A DNA stretch of 56,908 bases, taken from assembly GCA_017467535.1 (NCBI GenBank), contig JAFUST010000074.1:1-56908 (forward strand). The letters are read 5' to 3'. A program made the translations under genes and the position numbers. Of the stretch, positions 1-11,200 are shown one piece after another. This DNA is from Prevotella sp. Lineage in GTDB: Bacteria > Bacteroidota > Bacteroidia > Bacteroidales > Bacteroidaceae. The stretch's first letter is position 1. Each line of letters starts with the position of its first letter. The notes under the pieces were generated by a model, which was not told the origin of the DNA, did not search any database, and worked only from the letters and a program-made list of their open reading frames with translations.

Positions 1-118
1 AACATTGAATATTGAACATTGAACATTGAACATTGAATATTGAACATTGAATATTGAACATTGAATATTGAACATTGAATATTGAACATTGAATATTGAA
101 CATTGAATATTGAACATT
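1..118. repeat. Heptamer tandem array (AACATTG/AATATTG)
   Basis: About 16 to 17 head-to-tail 7-base units, alternating mostly between AACATTG and AATATTG, run from the window edge to position 118. The array ends only a few bases before the ATG at 122 and may continue upstream of the window. The same word recurs inside the gltA fusion gene (17046-17149) and at 27309-27357, so this belongs to a dispersed family. Confidence 0.95.
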
Positions 119-121
119 ATT

Positions 122-517
122 ATGATGGAGATAGAGAATTCACAAGAATGCTTCGTGCGGCTCTGGCTACGGCTGGAGCGCACGAGGAGACTCCTGCAGG
201 GGCAGTGCAAGCGATACTGCATACGCAGGGTGATGAAAGTGTGGTTCGGACAGGAGGCTACCGACAACTTCATCTGGGAGGTGCTGCACAGGGCGTCGCT
301 CGCGCTGGATGACGGCTACGACCCCATCTGTGGCTGGGACGAACTGCCGCCGCCAACGCTGCGTCCGCGCACGCACCGCGAACTGCTGCGCGCCATCGTC
401 AGCGTGAGGCTGGGCATCAGTTTTGCTAAGGTCGACCAACGTGCCGTCGACGCTGCCTACAGCATCGCATTCCCGCACGCCACGCCGCTGAACGTCAACA
501 AGAAAAGGAGGGCGTGA
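122..517 (+). CDS. Small hypothetical protein
   Basis: Encodes about 131 residues. I do not recognise the family. The protein is basic and rich in Arg, Leu and Trp near the N-terminus, then Pro-rich (ELPPPTLRPRTHRELL), with no signal peptide or membrane segment. An in-frame ATG further upstream (110) lies inside the heptamer array, so I prefer the ATG at 122 or the adjacent one at 125. No Bacteroidetes-type promoter is visible between the array and the start, so expression may depend on sequence left of the window. It converges on the phytase-like gene with a gap of only six bases. Codon use is GC-rich like the neighbours, which supports real coding, but function is unknown. Confidence 0.55.
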   Translation: MMEIENSQECFVRLWLRLERTRRLLQGQCKRYCIRRVMKVWFGQEATDNFIWEVLHRASLALDDGYDPICGWDELPPPTLRPRTHRELLRAIVSVRLGISFAKVDQRAVDAAYSIAFPHATPLNVNKKRRA

Positions 518-523
518 CACACC

Positions 524-1446
524 TCACTCCGGCAACTGCTCCAGGCGGAACCAGTCGCGCAGCACGCCCTTGTAGCGCTCCTGAGAGTCGGCCACGAGGA
601 GCAGCAGCGAGGGGGACACCTGGCAGAGGCCCTCGAAGTTGGCAAACTTGCGGCCGGTGAGCGTCAGGCGGGTCTTGAACTCGAGGAGGAGCGACTTCTG
701 CAGTTGCTCCTCTTCTGCTGGACGCACCTGATAGATGCGGGTGACGGTGGTGGCTCCCAACTTGAGCCGCGGGATGCGCACGTGACGCTCCATGACGAGC
801 AGACGGCCATCGCCGAGGGCGCAGAGGGCGGAGATGCCGTAGATGGTGTACTTGGGGCTGATGGGCGCGTCGGGCTGGTAGCGGTACTGTCGGCTCAGGG
901 TGAGGTCGTCATTGAAGGCGAGCAGGCGGGTGTAGGTCTCGCCGCGCAGGGGGTGCTCGGTGGCTGTGAAGAAGAGGTGGCGCGCGGGGTCGTACGTCAG
1001 TGCTTCGAGGCCGTAGTTGCCTTCCGCCCTGTTGAGGTCGGCAGGCATCTGCAGGCGCTGCCCTGTGCGCTGTCCGTCGAGGGTGTATTCGAACACCTCG
1101 TTGTCGGCCTCGCCGGAGATGAAGATGGTGCGGGTGGACGGGCGGTAGCAGATGCCCTCCATGTCGCGGTTGGGCAGGCCGCTGGAGCGGTAGCCCTGAT
1201 AGTCGATGGAGGTGATGCGCTGGCTGTCGGCATCGATGAGGATGCGCATCAGGTGGAAACCGTCAGAGGGAGCCTTGTCGTCAACGAGTGCGTAAAGATC
1301 GTCGCCCAACGGGCAGATGCCGCTGTAGTTGCCAGCGGGCATCTGCTTGTGGAAACGCTGTTGGGCGGAGGCCGATTGACCGAAGAGGGTGAATGCCATG
1401 AGAATCAGAAGCGTTAGTGATGATGACGGGCGTTGATATGGTTGCA

Positions 1447-1447
<1 letters not shown>
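524..1447 (-). CDS. Secreted phytase-like (esterase-like) beta-propeller protein
   Basis: About 307 residues with an N-terminal signal peptide (hydrophobic stretch LTLLILMAFTLFG followed by SASAQ). The mature part resembles the 'esterase-like activity of phytase' family: motifs such as SGICPLGDDLYALVDDK, NRDMEGICYRP, EADNEVFEYTLDGQ and NYGLEALTYDP fit blades of a propeller that may bind Ca2+ or phosphoesters. Activity is inferred from family only. I chose the ATG at 1447 because it overlaps the lacZ stop as TGATG and directly precedes the signal peptide. The longer reading frame upstream lies inside lacZ. The gene is therefore probably translated by coupling to lacZ. Confidence 0.75.
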
Positions 1448-5345
<3,898 letters not shown>

Positions 5346-5362
5346 TGTTTCGGGTATTTTTG

Positions 5363-5413
5363 TGCAAAATTAAGTAAAATAATCGAGAATATGAAACTTT
5401 TTGCTTACTTTTG
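5363..5413. promoter_or_regulatory. Divergent -7 boxes for DUF2461 and nth
   Basis: The minus strand carries TAATTTTG (5370-5363) 18 bases before the DUF2461 start, and the plus strand carries TACTTTTG (5406-5413) six bases before the nth ATG. Both match the Bacteroidetes -7 consensus TAnnTTTG. No clear -33 TTTG is seen for either. With a start of transcription about 7 bases after the box, the nth message would be leaderless or nearly so. Confidence 0.5.
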
Positions 5414-5418
5414 CACCT

Positions 5419-6072
5419 ATGAAACGAGAAGAACGATACCGGCTGGTGCTGGAGCACTTCCGCCGCGAGATGCCCGAGGTGAATACGGAGTTGGAGTTCG
5501 GCAATGTGTTCCAGTTGCTCGTGGCCGTCATCCTGAGTGCCCAGTGCACGGACAAGCGCATCAATCAGGTGACGCCGGAACTCTTCCGTCGCTTCCCCGA
5601 TGCGCAGTCGATGGCACAGGTGGAGCCCGACGAGGTGTATGAATACGTGAAGAGCGTGAGTTATCCCAACTCTAAATCCAAGCATCTGGTGGAAATGGCG
5701 CGTGCGCTGGTGGAGAGACACGGCGGCGAGGTGCCTGCGGACATGAATCAGTTGCTTGACCTGCCCGGCGTGGGTCGCAAGACGGCCAACGTCATCCAGT
5801 CGGTGGCTTTCGGACAGTCGGCTTTGGCCGTCGATACGCATGTCTATCGTGTCAGCCATCGCCTGGGCCTTGTGTCGAAAAAGGACAATACTCCCTACAA
5901 GGTGGAGCAGGCTCTGATGAAGCACATCCCGACGGAGGACGTGCCTCGCGCCCATCATTGGCTGTTGCTGCACGGCCGCTATGTGTGCACTTCGCGCGCG
6001 CCGCACTGCGACAAGTGTGCCATAGAAAATATCTGTCCGAAACTGCTGGAGGGCTCGAGGTTGGAACATTAA
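5419..6072 (+). CDS. nth: Endonuclease III
   Basis: A 217-residue DNA glycosylase/AP lyase that removes oxidised pyrimidines in base excision repair. The helix-hairpin-helix LPGVGRKTAN and the catalytic region VDTHVYRV with its Asp are present, with the expected Lys in the HhH. The C-terminus carries the [4Fe-4S] ligands in the canonical C-x6-C-x2-C-x5-C spacing (CTSRAPHCDKCAIENIC). Length is normal for the family. The ATG at 5419 is preferred over an in-frame ATG at 5401, because the latter lies upstream of the -7 box and adds residues not found in the family. ispE follows after 25 bases in the same direction. Confidence 0.95.
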   Translation: MKREERYRLVLEHFRREMPEVNTELEFGNVFQLLVAVILSAQCTDKRINQVTPELFRRFPDAQSMAQVEPDEVYEYVKSVSYPNSKSKHLVEMARALVERHGGEVPADMNQLLDLPGVGRKTANVIQSVAFGQSALAVDTHVYRVSHRLGLVSKKDNTPYKVEQALMKHIPTEDVPRAHHWLLLHGRYVCTSRAPHCDKCAIENICPKLLEGSRLEH

Positions 6073-6097
6073 CCGTTGAATAATCCTTTTTGAACTC

Positions 6098-6928
6098 ATG
6101 ATTACTTTTCCGATAGCAAAGATCAACTTGGGATTGAACGTCGTGGAGCGTCGTCCCGACGGTTACCATAATCTGGAGACGGTATTCTTCCCCGTGCAAC
6201 TGAAGGATGCACTGGAGGTGGTGCCGATGGACGAGGCGTTTCCTTCGTCCTACGACTGTGACCTGAAGGTGACCAACCTGGCCATCGAGGGCGATGAACA
6301 GCGCAACCTGGTGGTGCGTGCCTATCATCTGCTGAAGCAGGACTTTCCGCAGATGCCGCGTGTGCATGCCCATCTGTATAAAGCCATTCCCACACAGGCC
6401 GGTATGGGTGGCGGTTCGAGCGATTGTGCGGCCATGTTGCTCTTGCTGAACCGGATGTTCGCCCTCGGATTGACCGAACAGCAACTCATCGGCTATGCTG
6501 CCCGCTTGGGTGCCGACTGCCCCATCTTCATTCTGAACCGTCCCGCCTATGCTGAGGGCATTGGCGAGCGCTTGCAGCCGATGGAGATGGATTTGAGCGG
6601 CTATTTCCTCGCTGTCGTTCGCCCCGATATCCCTGTGCCCACGAAGGAGGCTTTTTCGCTGATCAAACCTCAGAGGCCGAAGAAAAACTGCCGCGTGATT
6701 GTCAGTCAACCCATCGAGACTTGGCGCGACGAACTGACCAACGACTTCGAGCAGAGCGTCTTTGCCCTGCATCCAGAGATTGGCGCCGTGAAAGAACGGC
6801 TCTACCAACTGGGAGCCGTCTATGCAGCGATGAGTGGCAGCGGCAGTGCGCTGTTTGGCATCTTCCGCAAACAGCCCGACCTGTCGGCCGAATTTCCTGG
6901 CATCTTCACCCGCGTGCTCCCGCTATAA
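6098..6928 (+). CDS. ispE: 4-diphosphocytidyl-2-C-methyl-D-erythritol kinase
   Basis: A 276-residue GHMP-family kinase that phosphorylates CDP-methylerythritol in the MEP pathway of isoprenoid synthesis. The N-terminus FPIAKINLGLNV is typical of IspE, the ATP-binding GHMP loop is PTQAGMGGGSSDCAAM (about residues 100-115), and the C-terminal GHMP motif is YAAMSGSGSALFGIF. Length agrees with the family. It sits 25 bases after nth, so the two are probably co-transcribed. The gene marks the left border of the low-GC accessory island. Confidence 0.95.
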   Translation: MITFPIAKINLGLNVVERRPDGYHNLETVFFPVQLKDALEVVPMDEAFPSSYDCDLKVTNLAIEGDEQRNLVVRAYHLLKQDFPQMPRVHAHLYKAIPTQAGMGGGSSDCAAMLLLLNRMFALGLTEQQLIGYAARLGADCPIFILNRPAYAEGIGERLQPMEMDLSGYFLAVVRPDIPVPTKEAFSLIKPQRPKKNCRVIVSQPIETWRDELTNDFEQSVFALHPEIGAVKERLYQLGAVYAAMSGSGSALFGIFRKQPDLSAEFPGIFTRVLPL

Positions 6929-7220
6929 TTACTTTTTCGGGCACACCTCACATTGTCAGCATCGTCATGCGTCACATCAAGGTGGCGCATCACTTGCCCA
7001 CGCAGTAACTTTACCGTGCTGATATGCTGCACTTTACGAGTTAAACCGTACAAATGCACTTTGGGAAATAGGAATCCGCGATTCATATCCCTTTGGCTCA
7101 TCGTCAGGTCTTCCACTGAACTCGCCCTTCTCATTCAGAAGAGTATTATCATCTGTTCTGCACGTATGCGGTGCAAAGATAGACAAAATCGTGAGATATA
7201 TCATATTTTTGGCAAAAAAG
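6929..7220. other. About 290-base stretch with no supported gene
   Basis: Between ispE and the DUF4160 promoter I see no convincing gene or RNA. A minus-strand -7-like box (TATCTTTG, 7180-7173) is followed by a minus-strand open frame (from about 7134) that includes RDMNRGFLFPKVHLYG and runs into the ispE 3' end. It may be the relic of a decayed gene, but I cannot assign it. Confidence 0.4.
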
Positions 7221-7251
7221 TTGTTGGTATCGAAAATAATTCCTATCTTTG
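7221..7251 (+). promoter_or_regulatory. Promoter of the DUF4160 gene set
   Basis: TTG at 7221-7223, a 20-base spacer and TATCTTTG at 7244-7251 fit the Bacteroidetes -33/-7 promoter. The DUF4160 ATG lies 27 bases downstream of the -7 box. Confidence 0.65.
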
Positions 7252-7277
7252 CACTGTCACTATAATGAGATTGAGAT

Positions 7278-7517
7278 ATGCCAGAGGTATTTAGATTCTA
7301 TGGATTCTCCTTCTTCTTTTACAGTAAGGAGCATGAGCCTGTCCACATTCATGTTGAAGGGAACGGTGGTATGGCTAAGTTCGTTTGGAATGGAAGCGAG
7401 TTCACTTTGCTTGTAAAGGAGAAGATAAAGGCTAACGATCTGAAGAAAATTAAGGCGGTCATTGATGAGAATGCCGATCTGATTATCAAGCGTTGGAAGG
7501 AGCATTTTAATAGTTAA
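7278..7517 (+). CDS. DUF4160 family protein
   Basis: A 79-residue protein of the DUF4160 family. The family hallmarks are visible: MPEVFRFYGFSFFFYSKEHE followed by PVHIHVEGNG and, in the C-terminal half, KANDLKKIKAVIDEN. The HIHV segment is the conserved core. No biochemical function is established. Genes of this family are often found next to DUF2442 genes, and that is the case here, with a 13-base gap. The pairing suggests a two-gene unit, possibly of toxin-antitoxin type, though that is inference. It starts the low-GC island behind its own promoter. Confidence 0.85.
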   Translation: MPEVFRFYGFSFFFYSKEHEPVHIHVEGNGGMAKFVWNGSEFTLLVKEKIKANDLKKIKAVIDENADLIIKRWKEHFNS

Positions 7518-7530
7518 GGGTGGACAGTAT

Positions 7531-7938
7531 ATGAAGATAACAAAGATTTGGTTTTCTGCCGATCATATATTCGGTATTGACGAAGAGGGAAAAGAGTATA
7601 GCCAGTCTCTGCTATGGTATCCCAAGTTGAAGGTTGCATCCGATGAAGAACGTAGCCAATACACCTTTGGCTATGATGGCATTCATTGGCGCGGGCTCGA
7701 TGAAGACATTAGTTTTGAGAGTTTTGTCTATGAGGATTCTGAGCCATCAGCTCTTCAGCGTTTCTTCCTGACCCACAAGGAAATCAACGTGGCAGAGTTC
7801 GCCCGTTCCATCGGGATGAACGCCACACTATTGCGCAACTATATCAACGGCTTCAAGAAGCCTTCTGCCGAAAGGGAAAGTGAGATTCTCGCCCATATCC
7901 ATAAACTGGGTAAGGAGATGATAGCAGCCTGTTTCTAA
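7531..7938 (+). CDS. DUF2442 domain protein with C-terminal helix-turn-helix
   Basis: A 135-residue protein. Residues 1 to about 75 resemble DUF2442 (ITKIWFSADHIFGIDEEG, then SLLWYPKL and GYDGIHWRGLDEDIS). Residues about 85-125 look like a helix-turn-helix (INVAEFARSIGMNATLLRNY followed by INGFKKPS), so it may bind DNA and act as regulator or antitoxin of the pair with DUF4160. It follows DUF4160 by 13 bases and precedes another HTH gene by 26 bases. Family assignment is good and the role is inferred. Confidence 0.8.
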   Translation: MKITKIWFSADHIFGIDEEGKEYSQSLLWYPKLKVASDEERSQYTFGYDGIHWRGLDEDISFESFVYEDSEPSALQRFFLTHKEINVAEFARSIGMNATLLRNYINGFKKPSAERESEILAHIHKLGKEMIAACF

Positions 7939-7964
7939 ACTGTAGTGTATCCCTGTCAGAAAAT

Positions 7965-8222
7965 ATGGACAATGTAATCGTACGACTGAAAGAACATCAG
8001 TTACCGACTTCTTCAAAATGGAGGGAACGAGCAGAGCGGAAGCATCAGAATAAGTCGTGGCTGCGTCACTCCCAGCGTATCGCTGTGAAGATGCTTGAGA
8101 AGATGGATGAACTGGGTATGACCCAGAAGCAGTTGGCTGAACAGATGGGGTGCAGCCAGCAATATGTCTCAAACGTTCTGAAAGGTCAGGAGATTTTGTT
8201 AGAATGTTTAAGTTTTATGTAA
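7965..8222 (+). CDS. Truncated XRE-type helix-turn-helix protein
   Basis: 85 residues with a clear Cro/C1-type HTH near the C-terminus (MDELGMTQKQLAEQMGCSQQ, then YVSNVLKGQE). In family members the HTH is followed by a conserved continuation after the equivalent of KGQE. Here the sequence changes to ILLECLSFM and stops, so the C-terminal helices are missing. A base change or recombination junction near 8190-8200 would explain this. It may still bind DNA but is probably a decaying member of the DUF4160/DUF2442 group. Confidence 0.6.
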   Translation: MDNVIVRLKEHQLPTSSKWRERAERKHQNKSWLRHSQRIAVKMLEKMDELGMTQKQLAEQMGCSQQYVSNVLKGQEILLECLSFM

Positions 8223-8237
8223 ATACGGAAAAGTATT

Positions 8238-8672
8238 ATGAAAACATCTCGATTATACTCTATTCTTTTCTTTTTTATCATGAGTGCCTTAAGTTCTTAT
8301 GCTCAACAACTAAAGTTTATGGGCATTCCACTGTGTTCTGATTTGTCTCAATTTAGCGAAGTATTGAAAGCCAAAAGATTATATCCCAGCGGGAGCCTTG
8401 CTCATCAATGTTGGGAGGGAGGTGACTTTTGGAAAATGTCAAGATACTATGTATAATTATTTACCTCATCTAACCAAAGTGATGTTAATATGAGAAATAA
8501 AGTTACAAGCCTCAATATCAATCTGCCTTGGACAGTATCTAATGGCGAGTTGGAGATGATAGTAAACTGGAATGCCGTATGGGGTGTTGAAATAACCTAT
8601 ACAAGTTTTTACATTCTGCACAAAAGATGTGAATCCACTACATTTAGAGGTTCCAGAAAAAATGACTTGTAA
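8238..8672 (+). pseudogene. Secreted protein pseudogene with in-frame stop
   Basis: The frame begins at an ATG with a good signal peptide (YSILFFFIMSALSSYAQQ) and continues with LKFMGIPLCSDLSQFSEVLK, a start typical of small secreted Bacteroidetes proteins of unknown role. A TAA at 8454-8456 interrupts it. The same frame then continues with plausible coding sequence (TSSNQSDVN, SLNINLPWTVSNGELEMIV) to a stop at 8670-8672. The remainder expected of the family is missing or scrambled. I therefore read 8238-8672 as one broken gene and not two small ones. A sequencing error at the TAA cannot be excluded. Confidence 0.6.
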
Positions 8673-8709
8673 TAACTTGTTGTCAGTGACGTTTAATCAT
8701 TCAGGTAAT

Positions 8710-10170
8710 ATGAAAAAATCAAATGAAGAAACTGTTAACCGGGAAAGAATAAAGATAGAATGCCGATATGGTAATCACTTTTCCTATTTTGTGGATGCTA
8801 ACGGATTACTAAAAGGTGAATGGGGTGGATTTCAAGAACTAAGTGATAAAGGTCCCAATGGCGAAACTTTGTTTGAGATTTTTTATAATCGCTTTAGTCG
8901 TCATATCCCCATTAATGAATTTGGATACTTCTACAATAAGTTTTCCTGCAAAAAATATGATGGAGTTTTAAAGCTTGATGATGATTTATATCTATGCGAG
9001 AAAAATGAAAGGTTCGGTCTGATAGATGAAAATAATAAAACAATTCTTCATGTTTGTTATAATCACATCAGTTATGTGGATAGGATAAAAAAGTTATTTA
9101 TCGTGTCTACTGAAACCGGAAAATTTCTTTTTTCGTCTAAAATAGAATCTTTTACAATTACAAAAGATGTCGATTTCCATTTTATCCAAGAACCTAAAAT
9201 CTTGTCAGAGGTCTATGACGAATTATATGCAAGTCACTATGAGAGTTTAGTGTTTAAGGAAGATGGGGTGTATGGTCTGATTAATGAAGACGGAGAGGTG
9301 GTTTTAAAGCCCCAACCCGAATACGAATGGAGACCAAACTATAATCGAGATTCAATGAATCAATTGTATGTATGTTTCCAAAATACTTTATGTGGCATTA
9401 AGGTTATTGGCGAGAAACTATACGGTAAGATACCTTCTAATGAGTTCGATTTATGTTTCAAAGTAGGAGGAACCAGTGCATTTACACACTATTATATCAC
9501 GAAGAAAGGTTCAAAATACGGTTTGCTCAATTGGAAATTTGAATGCGTTACAGAGCCTAAGTATGACGAAATAATACCTTATAAGGGAAAATATTGGGTT
9601 GAAGTTCATAGAAACGCATATACCAATGTAAAAGGTGAATACGTAGATGTAATTTTCGTAATATGCAGAGAGAAGAACACTTTTTCACTTTTTAATCTGC
9701 AGAATTGCAATTGTATTATAGACAAATGTGAGAAGATAAAATATGTAATGTCAGAAGATCAATACATGTATATTGAATTTTTAAAAGGTGGAATATTAAG
9801 TTATGTTTCAATTAGCGGAAATGTTATCCACACTGATGAATATGATAACGTAACAAAGACTCGATATCACTATCTTGTGAGTAAAAATGGAAAAATAGGG
9901 GCACTGAATGGTGAGGGAGTATCAATTGCACCTTGCATATATGACAAAATAGTAAGTAGTAGGAATGGGGAATTAATAGGTACACTTGATGGAAAGGAAA
10001 AGGTTCTTAATCCTATTCCCAAAATTGAAGAAGATGACGATTATGAATATGAGCGTGCAACATATGGCAAATATGCAGGTTCTTATGCTCAGGATGATGC
10101 AGGTTATAGCGATGATGATATTGATACTATCTTTGAAGGTGATCCAAGTGCTTATTGGAACATTGACTAA
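8710..10170 (+). CDS. WG-repeat protein
   Basis: About 486 residues, markedly AT-rich compared with the flanking housekeeping genes, which suggests transfer. Several segments follow the WG beta-hairpin repeat pattern, for example EDGVYGLINEDGEVVLKP, KGSKYGLLNWKFECVTEPKY and KNGKIGALNGEGVSIAPCIY. A very acidic, Tyr/Asp-rich tail follows. No signal peptide is seen from the ATG at 8710, which has AGG five bases upstream; the frame is open from 8629, but that part overlaps the preceding pseudogene. WG-repeat proteins are usually of unknown function, some tied to cell-cell or phage interactions. No partner gene is evident here. Confidence 0.75.
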   Translation: MKKSNEETVNRERIKIECRYGNHFSYFVDANGLLKGEWGGFQELSDKGPNGETLFEIFYNRFSRHIPINEFGYFYNKFSCKKYDGVLKLDDDLYLCEKNERFGLIDENNKTILHVCYNHISYVDRIKKLFIVSTETGKFLFSSKIESFTITKDVDFHFIQEPKILSEVYDELYASHYESLVFKEDGVYGLINEDGEVVLKPQPEYEWRPNYNRDSMNQLYVCFQNTLCGIKVIGEKLYGKIPSNEFDLCFKVGGTSAFTHYYITKKGSKYGLLNWKFECVTEPKYDEIIPYKGKYWVEVHRNAYTNVKGEYVDVIFVICREKNTFSLFNLQNCNCIIDKCEKIKYVMSEDQYMYIEFLKGGILSYVSISGNVIHTDEYDNVTKTRYHYLVSKNGKIGALNGEGVSIAPCIYDKIVSSRNGELIGTLDGKEKVLNPIPKIEEDDDYEYERATYGKYAGSYAQDDAGYSDDDIDTIFEGDPSAYWNID

Positions 10171-10263
10171 ACTCTTCTAATCTTACAATTTCATTAGCCT
10201 AAATAGACTACTAAAAGGCCTATTAAGTCGTTCTCAAAAATCTTGCATAAATTTACAAATATT

Positions 10264-10294
10264 AAGCCGAAATCTTATCGTGATTTCGGCTTTT
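10264..10294 (+). terminator. Rho-independent terminator after the WG-repeat gene
   Basis: AAGCCGAAATC (10264-10274) pairs with GATTTCGGCTT (10282-10292) around a 7-base loop and is followed by TTATATT. A -7-like TATCTTTG at 10299-10306 comes right after and could drive the small gene at 10355. Confidence 0.75.
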
Positions 10295-10354
10295 ATATTA
10301 TCTTTGTCATTCAGGATGATGCATAGTGCTCATCCTAATAATAATATTAATTAT

Positions 10355-10543
10355 ATGAAAAAGATTATTGGAGTTTTTCCTCTTTGTGGAGGATGTTCAC
10401 GTAGAGAAAGGCGTGAAGGACTTAAAAATGGTGAGTTTTATTGTGCTATTGCTGAAACAATTCTGTCTAAAGCAACTGTTACTAACGATATGGATGGGAC
10501 AAAATGTGTTAAAAATGGTTGGTATAATCCTTTGAAGTTATAA
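10355..10543 (+). CDS. Small hypothetical protein, Cys-containing
   Basis: Sixty-two residues starting MKKIIGVFPLCGGCSRRERR, with a CGGC pair and basic residues. I do not recognise a family. It is flanked by a promoter-like TATCTTTG (10299-10306) on the left and a strong terminator (10560-10597) on the right, so it could be an independent small transcription unit. The first in-frame ATG is at 10280, but the one at 10355 gives a more natural protein. It could also be a gene remnant. Confidence 0.4.
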   Translation: MKKIIGVFPLCGGCSRRERREGLKNGEFYCAIAETILSKATVTNDMDGTKCVKNGWYNPLKL

Positions 10544-10559
10544 ATTGGGCATCAATGAA

Positions 10560-10597
10560 AACAGGACTTACATCCTTTGTGGCAGTAAGTCCTGTTT
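10560..10597 (+). terminator. Terminator hairpin
   Basis: AACAGGACTTAC (10560-10571) pairs perfectly with GTAAGTCCTGTT (10585-10596) over 12 base pairs, followed by TGTGTTCTTG. Because the stem is symmetric it could also act on the minus strand. Confidence 0.7.
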
Positions 10598-10674
10598 GTG
10601 TTCTTGTCAAAGACGTTCACCACCTATAAGGTATAGATATAATGGCTATTAATTGCTTGTAAAGAGGATGTACA

Positions 10675-11199
10675 TCAATAAGACAATCCTTTCTGTTCCT
10701 CGTCATTCATATCGTCAATGTCATTATAGTTCCTCCGTTTGTGATTGTTGTTGTCACCATTAGATGAAGGGATATAAGCAGAACAGGAGTAGAGTTTCAT
10801 GTAACTGAAGATTGTTCTTTCTATGAGGGAAGATTTCTTAGGTCTCAGAGACTCTTTGTGGATATAGGCTTCAATGCGAGGCTTATGGTATTTTGCTACA
10901 ACTTCTTCTTTTGTCAAGTAACCATACTTGAAAGCCATAAAGTCCTCGTTGCTTATCTTGTTGTGTCCAAAGTGTTCCACGTGAGGACATCGGTTAGCAA
11001 TCCAATAGTGTCCAACATGTACCAGTCGAGGACAATGAACGAGCATGTGCCGGCATCGGGATTTTCCCAAACGTACAAATAACGTACAAAAATGAGCGAA
11101 ACAAATATCATCAACGATTAATGCTGATGATATTTCGAATATGGAACTGCTTGGAAATAAGCGTTTTGTGTTATATCGAATGATAACCGTTAATCGCAT
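10675..11199 (-). CDS. Hypothetical protein in the accessory island
   Basis: An open frame of 174 codons directly downstream of mnmE. A shorter version starting at the ATG near 11046 (MLVHCPRLVHVGHYWIAN, about 123 residues) is as likely. The central part is rich in His and Cys (HCPRLVHVGHY, NRCPHVEHFGH) and is followed by a helical-looking segment (YLTKEEVVAKYHKPRIEAYI) and an Asn/Asp-rich tail. No known domain is recognised. A -7-like TACGTTTG precedes the internal ATG on the minus strand. Low GC agrees with the rest of the island. Confidence 0.4.
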   Translation of the reverse strand: MRLTVIIRYNTKRLFPSSSIFEISSALIVDDICFAHFCTLFVRLGKSRCRHMLVHCPRLVHVGHYWIANRCPHVEHFGHNKISNEDFMAFKYGYLTKEEVVAKYHKPRIEAYIHKESLRPKKSSLIERTIFSYMKLYSCSAYIPSSNGDNNNHKRRNYNDIDDMNDEEQKGLSY

Positions 11200-11200
11200 T

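Noticed and set aside
1-118. CRISPR-like array
   Set aside because: Units are 7 bases with no unique spacers and no cas genes; the same applies to the arrays at 17046, 25051 and 29664.
8490-8672. Separate small gene downstream of the TAA at 8454
   Set aside because: It shares frame with the signal-peptide gene at 8238 and has plausible coding sequence before its first ATG, so it is better read as the rest of a broken gene.
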